Part shown: one piece after another, positions 42,121-52,342 of the stretch
Layout: each line of letters opens with the position of its first letter
How positions within the stretch are numbered: the stretch's first letter is position 1
Notes under the pieces: model-generated
Database searches by the model: none
Seen by the model: only the letters and a program-made list of their open reading frames with translations
Told to the model about the DNA's origin: nothing
Program-made: the position numbers and the translations under genes
NCBI RefSeq assembly: GCF_900324475.1
Contig: NZ_LT992502.1
Location: 4,464,001-4,528,000 of the forward strand
Length of the DNA: 64,000 nt
Source of the DNA: Enterobacter bugandensis
GTDB taxonomy: Bacteria > Pseudomonadota > Gammaproteobacteria > Enterobacterales > Enterobacteriaceae
Direction: 5' to 3'

Positions 42121-43062
42121 ATGTTAGACAATGTTTTGAGAATTGCCACACGCCAAAGCCCTCTCGCGCTCTGGCAGGCACATTATGTTAAGCAGCGCCT
42201 TGAAGCCTGCCACAGTGGATTGCGCGTCGAGCTGGTGCCGATGGTCACGCGCGGTGATGTGATTCTGGATACGCCGCTGGCGAAAGTGGGCGGCAAGGGC
42301 CTGTTTGTCAAAGAGCTGGAACTGGCATTGCTTGAGAACCGCGCCGATATCGCCGTACATTCGATGAAAGACGTGCCCGTCGAGTTCCCGGAAGGGCTGG
42401 GGCTGGTGACCATCTGCGAGCGCGAAGATCCTCGTGACGCGTTTGTCTCGAACCACTATGACTCGCTCGACGCGCTGCCGGCGGGTAGCGTGGTTGGCAC
42501 GTCCAGTTTACGCCGTCAGTGTCAGCTGGCGGAGCGTCGTCCTGACCTTATCATCCGCTCGCTGCGCGGTAACGTTGGCACGCGTCTGGGCAAGCTGGAT
42601 AACGGCGATTACGATGCCATTATTCTTGCGGTTGCAGGCCTGAAGCGCCTGGGGCTGGAGGAACGTATTCGCGTGGCGTTGCCGCCAGAGCTGTCGCTGC
42701 CGGCCGTCGGCCAGGGCGCCGTCGGCATTGAGTGCCGTCTGGACGATGCGCGCACCCGCGAGCTGCTCGCTCCGCTGAACCATGACGAGACCGCAACCCG
42801 CGTAAAAGCCGAGCGGGCGATGAATACTCGCCTCGAAGGCGGGTGTCAGGTGCCGATTGGCAGCTATGCTGAATTAACAGACGGTGAACTGTGGCTGCGC
42901 GCGCTGGTGGGCGCACCGGACGGTTCACAGATGGTGCGCGGCGAACGTCGCGGCAAGCCGCAGGATGCCGAAGCGCTTGGCGTGTCGCTGGCGGAAGAGC
43001 TGCTGAATAACGGCGCACGTGAAATTCTGGCCGAGGTCTATAACGGAGAACCCCCTGCATGA
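42121..43062 (+). CDS. hemC: Hydroxymethylbilane synthase HemC
   Basis: A 313-residue porphobilinogen deaminase that polymerises four porphobilinogens into hydroxymethylbilane. The dipyrromethane cofactor cysteine is in [14 protein letters not shown]; other signatures are KGLFVKELE and [14 protein letters not shown]. The start at 42121 ([11 protein letters not shown]) is chosen over an ATG seven codons earlier on family length. It is the first gene of hemCDXY and overlaps hemD by 4 bp. Confidence 0.97.
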   Translation: MLDNVLRIATRQSPLALWQAHYVKQRLEACHSGLRVELVPMVTRGDVILDTPLAKVGGKGLFVKELELALLENRADIAVHSMKDVPVEFPEGLGLVTICEREDPRDAFVSNHYDSLDALPAGSVVGTSSLRRQCQLAERRPDLIIRSLRGNVGTRLGKLDNGDYDAIILAVAGLKRLGLEERIRVALPPELSLPAVGQGAVGIECRLDDARTRELLAPLNHDETATRVKAERAMNTRLEGGCQVPIGSYAELTDGELWLRALVGAPDGSQMVRGERRGKPQDAEALGVSLAEELLNNGAREILAEVYNGEPPA

Positions 43063-43799
43063 GTATTCTTGTCACCCGCCCTTCTCCCGCAGGAGAGCAG
43101 TTAGTGAGCCGTCTGCGCGCACTGGGGCAGGTGGCCTGGAGTTTTCCGCTCATTGAATTCTCCCCCGGTCGGGAGCTCTCTGCGCTCGCCGACCAGATGA
43201 ATACCCTGCAGGAAGGCGACCTGCTGTTTGCGCTATCGCAGCATGCCGTGGAATTTGCCCATGCGCAGCTGCAACAGGCGGGGACACGCTGGCCGACCGC
43301 TCCGCGCTATTTCGCTATCGGCAGAACCACCGCGCTGGCCTTACATACCGTGAGTGGAACAGACGTTCGCTACCCGTTGGATCGGGAAATCAGCGAAGTC
43401 TTGCTACAATTACCTGAATTACAAACTATTGCCGGAAAGCGCGCGCTCATTTTGCGCGGCAACGGTGGCCGCGAACTGCTGGGTGAAACGCTGCGGAAAC
43501 GCGGGGCTGACGTCACGTTTGTTGAGTGCTACCAGCGCTGTGCGAAACACTACGACGGTGCTGAAGAGGCGATGCGCTGGCACGCGCGCGGTATTAATAC
43601 GCTGGTGGTCACCAGCGGTGAAATGTTACAACAGCTTTGGTCGCTAATACCGAGTTGGTATCGCGAAAACTGGTTACTCCGCTGTCGGCTTCTGGTCGTC
43701 AGTGAGCGTCTGGCGAACCTCGCCCGGGAACTGGGCTGGCAGGATATTCGGATCGCTGATAACGCCGACAACGATGCGCTGCTGCGCGCATTACAATAA
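43059..43799 (+). CDS. hemD: Uroporphyrinogen-III synthase HemD
   Basis: A 246-residue enzyme that closes hydroxymethylbilane to uroporphyrinogen III with inversion of ring D. It has the two-domain Rossmann-like architecture; conserved pieces are [13 protein letters not shown] at the N-terminus, [12 protein letters not shown] and [16 protein letters not shown]. Sequence conservation is low, as is usual for HemD, but the 4-bp overlap with hemC and the downstream hemX fix the identity. Confidence 0.96.
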   Translation: MSILVTRPSPAGEQLVSRLRALGQVAWSFPLIEFSPGRELSALADQMNTLQEGDLLFALSQHAVEFAHAQLQQAGTRWPTAPRYFAIGRTTALALHTVSGTDVRYPLDREISEVLLQLPELQTIAGKRALILRGNGGRELLGETLRKRGADVTFVECYQRCAKHYDGAEEAMRWHARGINTLVVTSGEMLQQLWSLIPSWYRENWLLRCRLLVVSERLANLARELGWQDIRIADNADNDALLRALQ

Positions 43800-43819
43800 C
43801 TCTCAAATGGGAAGCCATA

Positions 43820-45007
43820 ATGACGGAACACGAAAAATCCTCCGCCGTGGTTGAAGAGACCAGGGAGACTGTGGAGACAACGCCACAGCCAGAGACGACT
43901 GAGAAAACCGCTGAGAAGAAAAACGGCAGCAATAAAACCAGCCTCGCGCTGAGCGCGATTGCCATCGCCATTGCGCTGGCAGCAGGCGTCGGCCTGTATG
44001 GTCTGGTAAAGCAACAGAGTGCTAACCAGACGGCCACCAGCGATACGCTGGTCAATCAGCTTACCTCCCTGCAAAAAGCGCAGGAAACGCAGAAAACCGA
44101 GCTGGAAGCGGTGATTAAGCAGCAGGCCGCCGCGCTTGCCGAGGCGAACAGCAAACAGGAAGAGCTGACCAAACAGCTGGGCGAAGTACAGCAGAAAGTC
44201 GCCACGATCTCCGGCACCGATGCCAAAACCTGGCTACTCTCGCAGGCCGATTTCCTCGTCAAACTCGCCGGGCGTAAGCTGTGGAGCGATCAGGACGTGA
44301 CCACCGCCGCCGCGCTGCTGAAAAGCGCCGATGCGAGCCTGGCCGACATGAACGATCCGAGCCTCATTACCGCGCGCCGTGCGATTACCGAAGATATCGC
44401 CAGCCTCTCCGCCGTTTCACAGGTGGATTACGACGGCATTATCCTCAAGGTGAACCAGCTTTCGAATCAAATAGATAACCTGCAGCTGGCGGATAACAAT
44501 GACGACGACTCCCCGATGGACTCTGACGGTACCGAGCTGTCCAGCTCCCTGAGCGAATGGCGCATAAACCTGCAGAAAAGCTGGCAGAACTTTATGGACA
44601 GCTTCATCACCATCCGCCGTCGCGATGAAACCGCCGTACCGCTGTTAGCGCCGAATCAGGATATCTATCTGCGCGAAAACATCCGTTCCCGCCTGCTGGT
44701 CGCGGCGCAGGCCGTGCCGCGCCATCAGGAAGAAACGTACAAACAGGCGCTGGATAACGTCTCGACGTGGGTACGCGCCTACTACAACACCGATGATGCA
44801 ACGACCACCGCCTTCCTCGAAGATATCGACAAGCTGAGCCAGCAGAACATCACCATGAACGTGCCGGATAAACTGGCCAGCCAGCCGATTCTGGAGAAGC
44901 TGATGCAGACGCGCGTGCGTAACCTGCTGGCGCAGCCGGGCGTTCCGGCCGGGCAGACCGGCACAGCGGCGGCACCAGCGCCTGAAAGCGCGCCACAGGG
45001 AGAGTAA
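43820..45007 (+). CDS. hemX: HemX membrane protein (uroporphyrin methylase-related annotation)
   Basis: A 395-residue single-span inner-membrane protein. An acidic, Thr-rich cytoplasmic N-terminus (1-38) leads to a membrane helix (about 41-62, [20 protein letters not shown]), then coiled coil (about 80-130) and a large periplasmic domain. It is often called a uroporphyrinogen-III methyltransferase, but no SAM motif is visible, so that label is not supported; its function is unproven. It lies 20 bp after hemD and its stop overlaps a possible hemY ATG. Confidence 0.92.
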   Translation: MTEHEKSSAVVEETRETVETTPQPETTEKTAEKKNGSNKTSLALSAIAIAIALAAGVGLYGLVKQQSANQTATSDTLVNQLTSLQKAQETQKTELEAVIKQQAAALAEANSKQEELTKQLGEVQQKVATISGTDAKTWLLSQADFLVKLAGRKLWSDQDVTTAAALLKSADASLADMNDPSLITARRAITEDIASLSAVSQVDYDGIILKVNQLSNQIDNLQLADNNDDDSPMDSDGTELSSSLSEWRINLQKSWQNFMDSFITIRRRDETAVPLLAPNQDIYLRENIRSRLLVAAQAVPRHQEETYKQALDNVSTWVRAYYNTDDATTTAFLEDIDKLSQQNITMNVPDKLASQPILEKLMQTRVRNLLAQPGVPAGQTGTAAAPAPESAPQGE

Positions 45008-45009
45008 TG

Positions 45010-46209
45010 ATGCTAAAAGTCCTTTTACTCTTCATCCTGCTGATCGCCGGGATCGTCCTGGGCCCGATGCTTGCAGGTCATCAGGGATACGTCCTGATCC
45101 AGACCGATAACTACAACATTGAAACCAGCGTAACGGGTCTGGCGATCGTTCTGATCCTCGGCGTCGTGGTCCTGCTTGCCGTTGAATGGATCCTGCGCCG
45201 TATTTTCCGCACCGGTGCCCATACCCGCGGCTGGTTCGTTGGCCGTAAGCGTCGCCGCGCCCGTAAGCAAACGGAACAGGCACTGCTAAAGCTGGCCGAA
45301 GGCGATTACCAGCAGGTTGAAAAGCTGATGTCGAAAAACGCCGATCACGCGGAACAGCCGGTGGTGAACTATCTTCTGGCCGCCGAAGCGGCGCAGCAGC
45401 GCGGTGATGAAGCCCGCGCTAACCAGCATCTGGAACGCGCGTCAGAACTGGCGTCTGGCGACCCGATCCCAGTGGAAATTACCCGCGTCCGCCTGCAGCT
45501 CGCGCGCAATGAGAACCACGCGGCGCGCCACGGCATTGACCGTCTGCTGGAAATCGCACCGCGTCATCCGGAAGTCCTGCGCCTTGCGGAGCAGGCCTAT
45601 ATTCGTACCGGAGCGTGGGGCTCGTTGCTGGACATCATTCCGTCGATGGCGAAGGCCGAGGTGGGTGATGATGAACATCGTGATGAACTTCAGCGTCTGG
45701 CATGGATTGGCCTGATGGATCAGGCGCGCGCCGACCTGGGCAGCGAAGGCCTGAAAACCTGGTGGAAGAATCAGAGCCGGAAAACGCGCCAGCAGGTCCC
45801 CCTGCAGGTGGCCATGGCGGAACATCTTATTGAATGTGACGATCATGACACCGCCCAGGAGATCCTTCTCGACGGCCTGAAGCGCCAGTACGACGATCGC
45901 CTGGTCATGGTGATCCCGCGCCTGAAAACCAATAACCCTGAGCAGGTCGAAAAAGTGCTGCGCCAGCAGATCAAAACCGTCGGTGACCGTCCGCTGCTGT
46001 GGAGTACCCTGGGCCAGTCGCTGATGAAGCACGGCGAATGGCAAGAGGCGAGCCTGGCCTTCCGTGCGGCACTGAAACAGCGTCCGGACGCGTTTGACTA
46101 CGCGTGGCTTGCCGATACGCTGGACAAACAGCATAAGCCAGAAGAGGCGGCCGCCATGCGGCGCGATGGGCTATTGCTGACGCTGCAAAATAACGGTAAC
46201 CCGCAATAA
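45010..46209 (+). CDS. hemY: HemY, TPR-containing inner membrane protein
   Basis: A 399-residue protein with two N-terminal membrane helices (about 1-60), a basic loop GRKRRRARKQ, and a TPR-rich soluble region (about 90-390; AEAAQQRGDEARANQHLERA is one repeat). It is linked to haem synthesis by operon position; it is not the Bacillus-type protoporphyrinogen oxidase HemY, as there is no FAD motif. Of two adjacent ATGs (45007, 45010) the second has the better GGGAG spacing and family fit. It ends hemCDXY before a strong terminator. Confidence 0.92.
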   Translation: MLKVLLLFILLIAGIVLGPMLAGHQGYVLIQTDNYNIETSVTGLAIVLILGVVVLLAVEWILRRIFRTGAHTRGWFVGRKRRRARKQTEQALLKLAEGDYQQVEKLMSKNADHAEQPVVNYLLAAEAAQQRGDEARANQHLERASELASGDPIPVEITRVRLQLARNENHAARHGIDRLLEIAPRHPEVLRLAEQAYIRTGAWGSLLDIIPSMAKAEVGDDEHRDELQRLAWIGLMDQARADLGSEGLKTWWKNQSRKTRQQVPLQVAMAEHLIECDDHDTAQEILLDGLKRQYDDRLVMVIPRLKTNNPEQVEKVLRQQIKTVGDRPLLWSTLGQSLMKHGEWQEASLAFRAALKQRPDAFDYAWLADTLDKQHKPEEAAAMRRDGLLLTLQNNGNPQ

Positions 46210-46217
46210 ATAAAAAA

Positions 46218-46242
46218 GGAGGCCAGACGGCCTCCTTTTTTT
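46218..46242 (+). terminator. hemCDXY terminator
   Basis: GGAGGCC (46218-46224), loop AGAC, GGCCTCC (46229-46235), then seven T residues: a strong intrinsic terminator directly after hemY. An A run on the other side could also let it act weakly on the minus strand. Confidence 0.93.
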
Positions 46243-46382
46243 ATCGCCTTTCTCCTGCTACATTCTTTACACCCACATCTGCAAACGAACCCGCCAATGT
46301 AACGATGTCTTTTCATTAACTTTTTTTCACACACGCGCACTTTCTGCAGCGTGGATTAAATCGTTTTTGAAAGGAAATCTTC

Positions 46383-47594
46383 ATGAACTCGCTTTTGTAT
46401 GCGCTTATTGAAGCGCTGCGCTGCCACCGCTGGCTGCGCCTGCTTGCCTGTGCTTTTATCTTTTCTTCGCTGGGAAATGGTTTAACCCAGGTCGTGGTCT
46501 TTGGTTTACTGTTAGCGTGGTCGGCTCCGCCCGCCCTGCTCACCCTCGCTTTTCTTTTCGCAACGGTTCCGGGATTCATCGGCAGCGCGATCGGCGAAAA
46601 GCTGTGCTCGCGCTATTCTCCAGTATTCCTGCTGATACTGACCGAGGGGCTGGGATTGCTCGCCCTGCTCTTCCCCCTGCTCGGTGCGGGTTATCACAGC
46701 ATTGCCTCGCTACTCGCCGTGCAATCCACCGAAGCGCTGCTCAGCGGGATGAGCTGGCCCGCGCTGACATTGCTCTTTAAACGCGGACTTAGCGAAACAG
46801 AGCTGCCTGCTGCGACCTGTCTGGAAAATGTGATTTTTGCTTCTCAGGTGTTATTAGGTACTGGACTCGGCGTGGTGCTATTCAAGCAGACCTCCGTGTT
46901 TACCTTGCTGGCTATTGATGCCGCCAGTTTTCTCGGGTCGCTGATGCTACTGTGGCTGGCTGGGCGGCGGTTTTCTGCGCCATTGCTACCTCTCCCCGGT
47001 GAAGAGGCAGCCCCCGCGCCACTGCGCTGGCGGACGTTGACCGTTCGGCAAAAGCGCAGCCTGCTCATTTTGCCAGCGCTGGCGGCCGTCGGCTCACCGG
47101 CTATGGCGCTACTTCCGGCCCTGGCGCAGCAGCTCCATCCTCAGGATGCGGCGGGCCTTGCTCTGCCTCTGCTTTTCGCAAGGAGCATGGGGCAACTTTG
47201 CGGCCCCATGCTGCTAAAAAAAGAGAGCCTGACGCGCTTTGCCGTCCACACGCCGCGAATCATCGTTTGTCTCGGTATTTTTCTTGCCGCTTATGGAATG
47301 CTGCCGTTGTTTTCCGGGTGGATGGCATGTGCGCTGGGGATGATCTTTATCGCGCATCTGGCCTCAAACGTTCTCTTCGCAGCCGGCACGTTTGGCGTAC
47401 TCAGCAGTTTTCATATCACGCAAACCGCGTCAGCCAGCGGTAAAGCCTGGCGCTGGCAAACGCTCAGCGCCTCGCTTTTCACCGGCATTACAGCGATAGT
47501 GGCTGTTGGTCTTGGCTCAGTGCTGGCGCTCTATACGGTCTCGTCAGCCGCCCTGCTGTTGGTCGCCCTGATCATGCGTGGGTATCGGGAATAA
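46383..47594 (+). CDS. MFS-type transporter of unknown substrate
   Basis: A 403-residue hydrophobic protein with about ten to twelve predicted membrane helices and a central cytoplasmic loop (about 195-225, RRFSAPLLPLPGEEAAPAP) dividing two halves, consistent with the major facilitator superfamily. The first half has FLFATVPGFIGSAIGEKLCSRY, an A-motif-like loop between helices 2 and 3. I do not recognise a specific family, and the substrate is unknown. An AAGGA site precedes the ATG. In E. coli aslA and aslB occupy this place between hemY and the tRNAs, so this is a variable locus. Its 3' end abuts the glmZ terminator, 5 bp away. Confidence 0.82.
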   Translation: MNSLLYALIEALRCHRWLRLLACAFIFSSLGNGLTQVVVFGLLLAWSAPPALLTLAFLFATVPGFIGSAIGEKLCSRYSPVFLLILTEGLGLLALLFPLLGAGYHSIASLLAVQSTEALLSGMSWPALTLLFKRGLSETELPAATCLENVIFASQVLLGTGLGVVLFKQTSVFTLLAIDAASFLGSLMLLWLAGRRFSAPLLPLPGEEAAPAPLRWRTLTVRQKRSLLILPALAAVGSPAMALLPALAQQLHPQDAAGLALPLLFARSMGQLCGPMLLKKESLTRFAVHTPRIIVCLGIFLAAYGMLPLFSGWMACALGMIFIAHLASNVLFAAGTFGVLSSFHITQTASASGKAWRWQTLSASLFTGITAIVAVGLGSVLALYTVSSAALLLVALIMRGYRE

Positions 47595-47599
47595 GACAT

Positions 47600-47802
47600 A
47601 AAAAAACGCCTGCTATAAAAGCAGGCGTTAAAACAGGTCTGTAAGACAACATATTTGGTGCTTCACTCAACGTTATGTCCATGGTGTCTGATGAGGCCGA
47701 AGCGACATCTGTCAGTGGACGATAAGCACCGTAAATGGCTCTGCGTCATTCCTGAGTTTATGAGGCACTAAGGCGAACATAAGAGATGGAATGAGCATCT
47801 AC
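47600..47802 (-). ncRNA. glmZ: Small regulatory RNA GlmZ
   Basis: A roughly 203-nt sRNA starting GTAGATGCTCATTCCATCTC and ending in an intrinsic terminator (arms AACGCCTGCT at 47605-47614 and AGCAGGCGTT at 47620-47629, then seven U). From recall it agrees with E. coli GlmZ (SraJ/RyiA) over most of its length. GlmZ base-pairs with the glmS leader with Hfq to activate glucosamine-6-phosphate synthase, and is cleaved by RNase E guided by RapZ unless its decoy GlmY is present. The position, between hemY and the argX-hisR-leuT-proM tRNAs, also matches. Confidence 0.95.
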
Positions 47803-47813
47803 GCGTATATTAT

Positions 47814-47829
47814 TGCACGTAACGTGCCA
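47814..47829 (-). promoter_or_regulatory. Sigma54-type promoter of glmZ, overlapping a sigma70 -10 box
   Basis: On the minus strand TGGCACGTTACGTGCA has GG and GC separated by exactly 10 bp, the -24/-12 signature, with the GC 13-14 bp before the inferred start at 47802. A TAATAT box (about 47808-47813) just downstream could serve sigma70 in addition. This matches reports that glmZ in many Enterobacteriaceae is sigma54-dependent. Confidence 0.85.
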
Positions 47830-47935
47830 GATTTACACGCAGAACTTTTACATGGCGCAACATTTTAAGATAAAAGGAAATTATGCTGTTAAGTAGCCTC
47901 TGAAGCTTCATAGCGTATCGGCAAAAGCAGAAATA

Positions 47936-47953
47936 TGTCGCCAGGAAGAGACA
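47936..47953. promoter_or_regulatory. GlrR-type activator site 1 upstream of glmZ
   Basis: TGTC-GCCAGGAAGA-GACA fits the GlrR (QseF) consensus TGTC-N10-GACA exactly. It is about 134-151 bp upstream of the glmZ start, a typical enhancer distance for a sigma54 activator. Confidence 0.85.
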
Positions 47954-47998
47954 GTAAATCCCATAAATAATTATTTATCTTATTTTCAATGATTTGCA

Positions 47999-48016
47999 TG
48001 TCACTGAATCGCGACA
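47999..48016. promoter_or_regulatory. GlrR-type activator site 2 upstream of glmZ
   Basis: TGTC-ACTGAATCGC-GACA is a second exact TGTC-N10-GACA match, 63 bp from the first. The A/T-rich DNA between the sites (47954-47998) is a plausible place for IHF binding, though no clear consensus was confirmed. Confidence 0.85.
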
Positions 48017-48069
48017 ATGATAAAGGGTACTTTCTGGAGATAACGACAGGGGAGAAAACTTACAGAAAA

Positions 48070-48092
48070 CAAAAAACCCCGCCGAAGCGGGG
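48070..48092 (-). terminator. tRNA operon terminator
   Basis: CCCCGC (48077-48082), CGAA tetraloop, GCGGGG (48087-48092). On the minus strand it is followed by a run of T (A run 48071-48076). It lies 8 bp after the tRNA-Pro 3' end. Confidence 0.92.
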
Positions 48093-48100
48093 TTCAAAAT

Positions 48101-48177
48101 TGGTCGGCGAGAGAGGATTCGAACCTCCGACCCACTGGTCCCAAACCAGTTGCGCTACCAAGCTGCGCTACTCGCCG
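48101..48177 (-). tRNA. proM: tRNA-Pro (anticodon TGG)
   Basis: A 77-nt cloverleaf with encoded CCA, acceptor CGGCGAG/CTCGCCG and anticodon loop TTTGGGA. Last gene of the argX-hisR-leuT-proM operon; it is identical or nearly so to E. coli proM. Confidence 0.97.
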
Positions 48178-48223
48178 ATGTACTGCTTTTTTGAATTTTT
48201 AGTTCAATTCATTTAAAAAGTCG

Positions 48224-48309
48224 TGGTGCGAGGGGGGGGACTCGAACCCCCACATCCTAAGGACACTAACACCTGAAGCTAGCGCGTCTACCAATTCCGC
48301 CACCTTCGC
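48224..48309 (-). tRNA. leuT: tRNA-Leu (anticodon CAG)
   Basis: An 86-nt class II tRNA with long variable arm, encoded CCA, acceptor GCGAGGG-type pairing and anticodon loop CTTCAGGTG. The variable arm appears one base shorter than recalled for E. coli leuT. Confidence 0.96.
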
Positions 48310-48330
48310 AATTCACAACTCTTTCAATAA

Positions 48331-48406
48331 TGGGGTGGCTAATGGGATTCGAACCCACGACAACTGGAATCACAATCCAGGGCTCTACCAACTGAGCTAT
48401 AGCCAC
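48331..48406 (-). tRNA. hisR: tRNA-His (anticodon GTG)
   Basis: A 76-nt gene with encoded CCA and anticodon loop ATTGTGATT; the acceptor GTGGCTA/TAGCCAC pairs fully. The extra 5' G of tRNA-His comes from processing. Confidence 0.97.
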
Positions 48407-48474
48407 CACTGTATTCTTTCACGCGGTACTGACTACTTCTCAGACCACCGCAGCTCTAGCGCCGGGAACTAAAA

Positions 48475-48551
<77 letters not shown>

Positions 48552-48572
48552 TTAGCGCCGTTGCGGGGCTGG

Positions 48573-48601
48573 ATATTACGTACCTCCGTCCCCGCTGTCT
48601 A
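48573..48601 (-). promoter_or_regulatory. tRNA operon promoter
   Basis: TAGACA (48596-48601) and TAATAT (48573-48578) are spaced 17 bp, followed by a GC-rich discriminator (CCAGCCCCGC), typical of stringently controlled stable RNA promoters. It sits between the yifK stop and argX. Confidence 0.83.
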
Positions 48602-48653
48602 GTGCTTTTTTGAAAAAAATGCGCGTTTGGTTATGGTTTGCACATTTTGCCGC

Positions 48654-50039
48654 TTATTCCTCCACTTTCTGCGTGGTGGCACGGCGACCCAGGCCAAAAA
48701 GCTTATACGCGGCCGTCACTGCCGCCAGGAAGATCAGCCCGACAAACAGCGACATGCGGGTATCTTCATTAAAGTACATTCCAATTAATACGCAAATCAG
48801 GAACGCCATAGTCAAATAGTTCGCATACGGGAAAAGGATCGAGCGGAACGGATGGCTGGCGATCGCTTTTTTATGCGCATGGCGAAAACGCAGCTGGCTA
48901 ATGAGGATAACAAACCACGGCACCATGCCCGGCAGCACGCTGGCGCTGTAGACATAAACAAACACGCGCTGCGGATTAGGGATGATGTAATTCAGGCAGG
49001 AGCCAATCAGCAGGATGACGATCGAGACCGCCACGCCCGCTACCGGCACGCCAGCACGTGAGACTTTACTCATTGCCGCAGGCAGCTGGTTATTTTTCGA
49101 GAGCGCGTAGAGCATACGGCCACAGCTGTACATCCCGCTGTTACAGCCTGAAAGCGCTGCCGTCAGGACCACAAAGTTGATGATACCTGCCGCCGCCGTG
49201 ATACCAATTTTGGCGAAGGTTAAAACAAACGGGCTGCCGGTGGTGCCAATTTCGTTCCACGGGAAGATGGTCACAATAACGAAGATTGCACCCACATAGA
49301 AAATCAGGATACGCCACAGCACTTTGCCTACCGCGCTACGCAGCGTGACCTGCGGGTTTTTCGCTTCACCGGCAGTAATACCGATCAGCTCCACGCCCTG
49401 ATACGAGGCCACAACGATACATAGCGCCGTCAGGAAGCCCTTCCAGCCGCCAGCGAAAAAGCCGCCGTTTTCGGTCAGGTTGCCAAAGCCGATAGCGAGT
49501 CCACCGTTGCCAAAGCCGAAGAAAATCACGCCCAGGCCGACGACAATCATCACGATAATCGTGGTGACTTTGATCATTGCGAACCAGAACTCAATTTCAC
49601 CGTAAAGGCGCACGGCGGCCAGGTTTGCCAGCGCCACCAGCCCCACGGCAATGAGTGCCGGTATCCACTGGACCATGTCCGGGAACCAGAACTGGACGTA
49701 GACCCCTATCGCGGTGATTTCAGAGATGCCCACCGCCATCCACATAAACCAGTATGACCAGGCCGTCAGGTAGCCAAAGAACGGGCTCATATAACGATGC
49801 GCGTAAACGGCGAAGGAACCGGTTACCGGCTCCAGGAAGAGCATTTCGCCCATTGAGCGCATGATGAAGAAAACAAACAGCCCGGCGATAATATACGCCA
49901 GTAATACGGAAGGGCCTGCCCATTTGAGCGTACTTGCGGAGCCCATAAACAGGCCCACGCCGATAGTGCCGCCCAGCGCTATCAGTTCAATATGACGAGC
50001 TTCCAGCCCACGCTGTAGCTCCGGTTTTTTCTCTGCCAT
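48654..50039 (-). CDS. yifK: Amino acid permease YifK (APC family)
   Basis: A 461-residue amino acid transporter with twelve membrane helices. The N-terminal [22 protein letters not shown] is the AAT/APC signature, with the unwound first helix motif GGTIGVGLF. The same-length E. coli protein has been described as a threonine/serine permease (also called ThrP), and in Salmonella yifK is repressed by the sRNA GcvB; the C/A-rich AACACAATC leader just upstream could be such a target, which is inference. A GAGGATCT site precedes the ATG. The 197-bp gap to wecG holds its promoter region. Confidence 0.94.
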   Translation of the reverse strand: MAEKKPELQRGLEARHIELIALGGTIGVGLFMGSASTLKWAGPSVLLAYIIAGLFVFFIMRSMGEMLFLEPVTGSFAVYAHRYMSPFFGYLTAWSYWFMWMAVGISEITAIGVYVQFWFPDMVQWIPALIAVGLVALANLAAVRLYGEIEFWFAMIKVTTIIVMIVVGLGVIFFGFGNGGLAIGFGNLTENGGFFAGGWKGFLTALCIVVASYQGVELIGITAGEAKNPQVTLRSAVGKVLWRILIFYVGAIFVIVTIFPWNEIGTTGSPFVLTFAKIGITAAAGIINFVVLTAALSGCNSGMYSCGRMLYALSKNNQLPAAMSKVSRAGVPVAGVAVSIVILLIGSCLNYIIPNPQRVFVYVYSASVLPGMVPWFVILISQLRFRHAHKKAIASHPFRSILFPYANYLTMAFLICVLIGMYFNEDTRMSLFVGLIFLAAVTAAYKLFGLGRRATTQKVEE

Positions 50040-50236
50040 AGATCCTCGATTGTGTTTGCTGTTTCCCGGCTTAATACCGGTTATTGTTTTTTAGGGGTAC
50101 TAAAATACGGTGCGAATGGTTTCTTAAAATCGGCCAAATGGCAAACGATGCATTAAAAAAATGAATGCATTGCACAAATTATCGGCAGTTTTGCAGGTGA
50201 GTTGCAGCGCGAACAGCATATCGCGCTACATTTTGA

Positions 50237-50977
50237 TTACATTTTACCGGTATAGTGCCAGGTGAGGTAGCGAAGCAGTCGAATCTGTCGTTTAATGCGG
50301 GTGGGTTGGGAGAGCAGGCGGTAGAGCCACTCCAGCCCCATATTTTGCCAAATCTTCGGAGCGCGCTTCACGTGGCCGGTAAAGACATCGTAGGTGCCGC
50401 CGACGCCCATATAAAGCGCATCCGGGCTGACCATGCGGCAGTCGCGCATCAGGATCTCCTGGCGCGGGGACCCCATCGCCACGGTGACGATTTTTGCCCC
50501 ACTGTCGCGCACGCGGGCAAACAAAGCCTGCTGGTCTTCAGGCTTGAAGTAACCATTTTGGCTACCAACAATATTAACATTCCATTGACGACGCAGTTTC
50601 TCTTCGGTCTCGGCCAGCACCTCAGGCTTACCGCCAATCAGGAACACCGGCGTCCCCTCCGCACCAGCGCGGGCCATAAGCTGCTCCCAGAGATCGGCAC
50701 CCGCCACGCGAGATACATTAGCGTCAGGATATTTTTTACGGATAGAGCGGACCACGCTGATACCGTCCGCGTATTTAAATTCAGCCGCTTCTATCAGGCT
50801 TTTGACTTCGGCGTTATCTTCCACCGCCAGCATCTTTTCCGCATTGATAGCGACGAGCGTACCGGATTTCATCTGCCCGTCGGCGAACAGAAAATCCAGC
50901 GCGTGCTGCATGTCGCGCCAGCCAATCAGCTGCAAACCACGAAGCGCATAGCGCGGTGCAGAAGTTTTATCAGTCAT
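50237..50977 (-). CDS. wecG: UDP-ManNAcA transferase WecG (ECA)
   Basis: A 246-residue GT26 glycosyltransferase that adds N-acetylmannosaminuronic acid to GlcNAc-PP-undecaprenol, giving ECA lipid II. Typical motifs are [40 protein letters not shown] and VAMGSPRQE. Peripheral inner-membrane enzyme; the basic C-terminus [18 protein letters not shown] may mediate association. It is the last gene of the ECA operon, 12 bp after wzyE. Confidence 0.96.
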   Translation of the reverse strand: MTDKTSAPRYALRGLQLIGWRDMQHALDFLFADGQMKSGTLVAINAEKMLAVEDNAEVKSLIEAAEFKYADGISVVRSIRKKYPDANVSRVAGADLWEQLMARAGAEGTPVFLIGGKPEVLAETEEKLRRQWNVNIVGSQNGYFKPEDQQALFARVRDSGAKIVTVAMGSPRQEILMRDCRMVSPDALYMGVGGTYDVFTGHVKRAPKIWQNMGLEWLYRLLSQPTRIKRQIRLLRYLTWHYTGKM

Positions 50978-50989
50978 TACTTTCCCTAC

Positions 50990-52342
50990 TCAGACTTGCG
51001 ACAGCGTTGTGCTGCCCTGTGGCTCGCGCTTGTGCACAAGCCCTGCGCTGTCGAACAGCCAGTACAACAGTTTGGCCAGTAACAGGCAGATGCCAAAAAC
51101 GACCATGAAGAACACCACGCGCGAAACGAACGAGTCCAGCCCCTCGCGCGCCAGAACGATCATATTGAAAATGGCTCCAAAGCAGAAACTGTGCAAAATG
51201 GCCGCTTTATAGCGGTTGGTCTCTTCGTTACCGCGCACGTAAAGCCAGTCAAACCACTTAATAATCAACCCTACGACAAACGCGCCCGGCAGGATAAACC
51301 AGCCTCCCCCCATCACCACCAGGGAACCAATCAAGGTTGGCGAGATCGCCAGGCCCGAATGGTTGTTCAGCACTTCCCAGGTAAAATAGTTCGCGGTATT
51401 GAGTACTACGCCAGGGCGGTCCGGCCAGAGCCAGCTCGGGATAAAGACGTAGAAATCGCGCACAATCGGCGCCAGCCCCTGGAAATCAATCTTGTCGTAG
51501 TTTTGCAGCAACAATGCCAGGTTTTCCCACGGCGAGAAGGTGTCGCGCGTCAGGTAGAGGAACGTGTAAAACGCCTCGTCGCCCGCCACGTTCATCCCGT
51601 AGCGCTTCAGCGCCAGCCAGAACATCCCCACAATGCCAAATACCCCTGCCGCAACCAGCATCCACAGCGAGATCCAGCCGCGGATGATGCCGATGAACAG
51701 GAAGATAGCGAAAGCGATGATAATGTTGGCACGCGTACCGCCCACAATCATGTAGGTCAAGATACCGAACACAACCGTACTGACCAGGAAGAACAGCCAT
51801 GCCTTGCTGTCCTGGCGAAGGAAGAAGATCACCAGCATCGCCGGGATGAAGAAATAGAAGAATCGCTTAAGCGCCACGCCTGAGACTTCAGCCGAAAAAA
51901 TCTGGCTGTAGGAGTGGAGCTTAAACAGCAGGAAGCCGTTATGCATGAAGAAGATGCCGACGCTGACCAGGGCGATGGTCATGAGCATCACCCACGTCAG
52001 ATGGGTCTCCACCCGGTTCATAGTAAAGAGCGCCCGACGCGGGGCAGCGGCCTGCGCTGGTCGCAGACGCGTTTTATAGGTGACGTAGTAAACACCATAG
52101 AAGCAGGTCGCCGCCAGCAGGGCCTGGAGAAGAATTTCCGGCGGCGCGACGCTCACGTCAAAACGGAAGACCAGAATGCTGGTCAGCGGGAAGCCGAAAA
52201 AGAAGGTCAGCAGAAACAGCAACGAGAAGAACACGTTAAAGTTGAAGCGCACCCGGCGGAACTCAAACCAGGTGAGCGTGGCGATAAATAGCGTGCTCAG
52301 AAGCCAGACAACCAGTAAGCCGCTAAACTGCAACTGACTCAT
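50990..52342 (-). CDS. wzyE: ECA polymerase WzyE
   Basis: A 450-residue inner-membrane polymerase with about eleven helices that joins ECA trisaccharide repeats on the periplasmic face. Family blocks include [38 protein letters not shown] and [20 protein letters not shown] at 52342 (MSQLQFSGL) overlaps the wecF stop by 4 bp and gives the E. coli length; 13 upstream codons are rejected. Confidence 0.96.
   Translation of the reverse strand: MSQLQFSGLLVVWLLSTLFIATLTWFEFRRVRFNFNVFFSLLFLLTFFFGFPLTSILVFRFDVSVAPPEILLQALLAATCFYGVYYVTYKTRLRPAQAAAPRRALFTMNRVETHLTWVMLMTIALVSVGIFFMHNGFLLFKLHSYSQIFSAEVSGVALKRFFYFFIPAMLVIFFLRQDSKAWLFFLVSTVVFGILTYMIVGGTRANIIIAFAIFLFIGIIRGWISLWMLVAAGVFGIVGMFWLALKRYGMNVAGDEAFYTFLYLTRDTFSPWENLALLLQNYDKIDFQGLAPIVRDFYVFIPSWLWPDRPGVVLNTANYFTWEVLNNHSGLAISPTLIGSLVVMGGGWFILPGAFVVGLIIKWFDWLYVRGNEETNRYKAAILHSFCFGAIFNMIVLAREGLDSFVSRVVFFMVVFGICLLLAKLLYWLFDSAGLVHKREPQGSTTLSQV

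Noticed and set aside
43820..45007. HemX as a uroporphyrinogen-III methyltransferase
   Set aside because: No SAM-binding motif is visible; the protein has one membrane helix, a coiled coil and a periplasmic domain. Only the name is kept.
47989..48216. 75-codon open frame between glmZ and the tRNAs
   Set aside because: It runs through the tRNA terminator and the reverse complement of tRNA-Pro, so it is not a gene.
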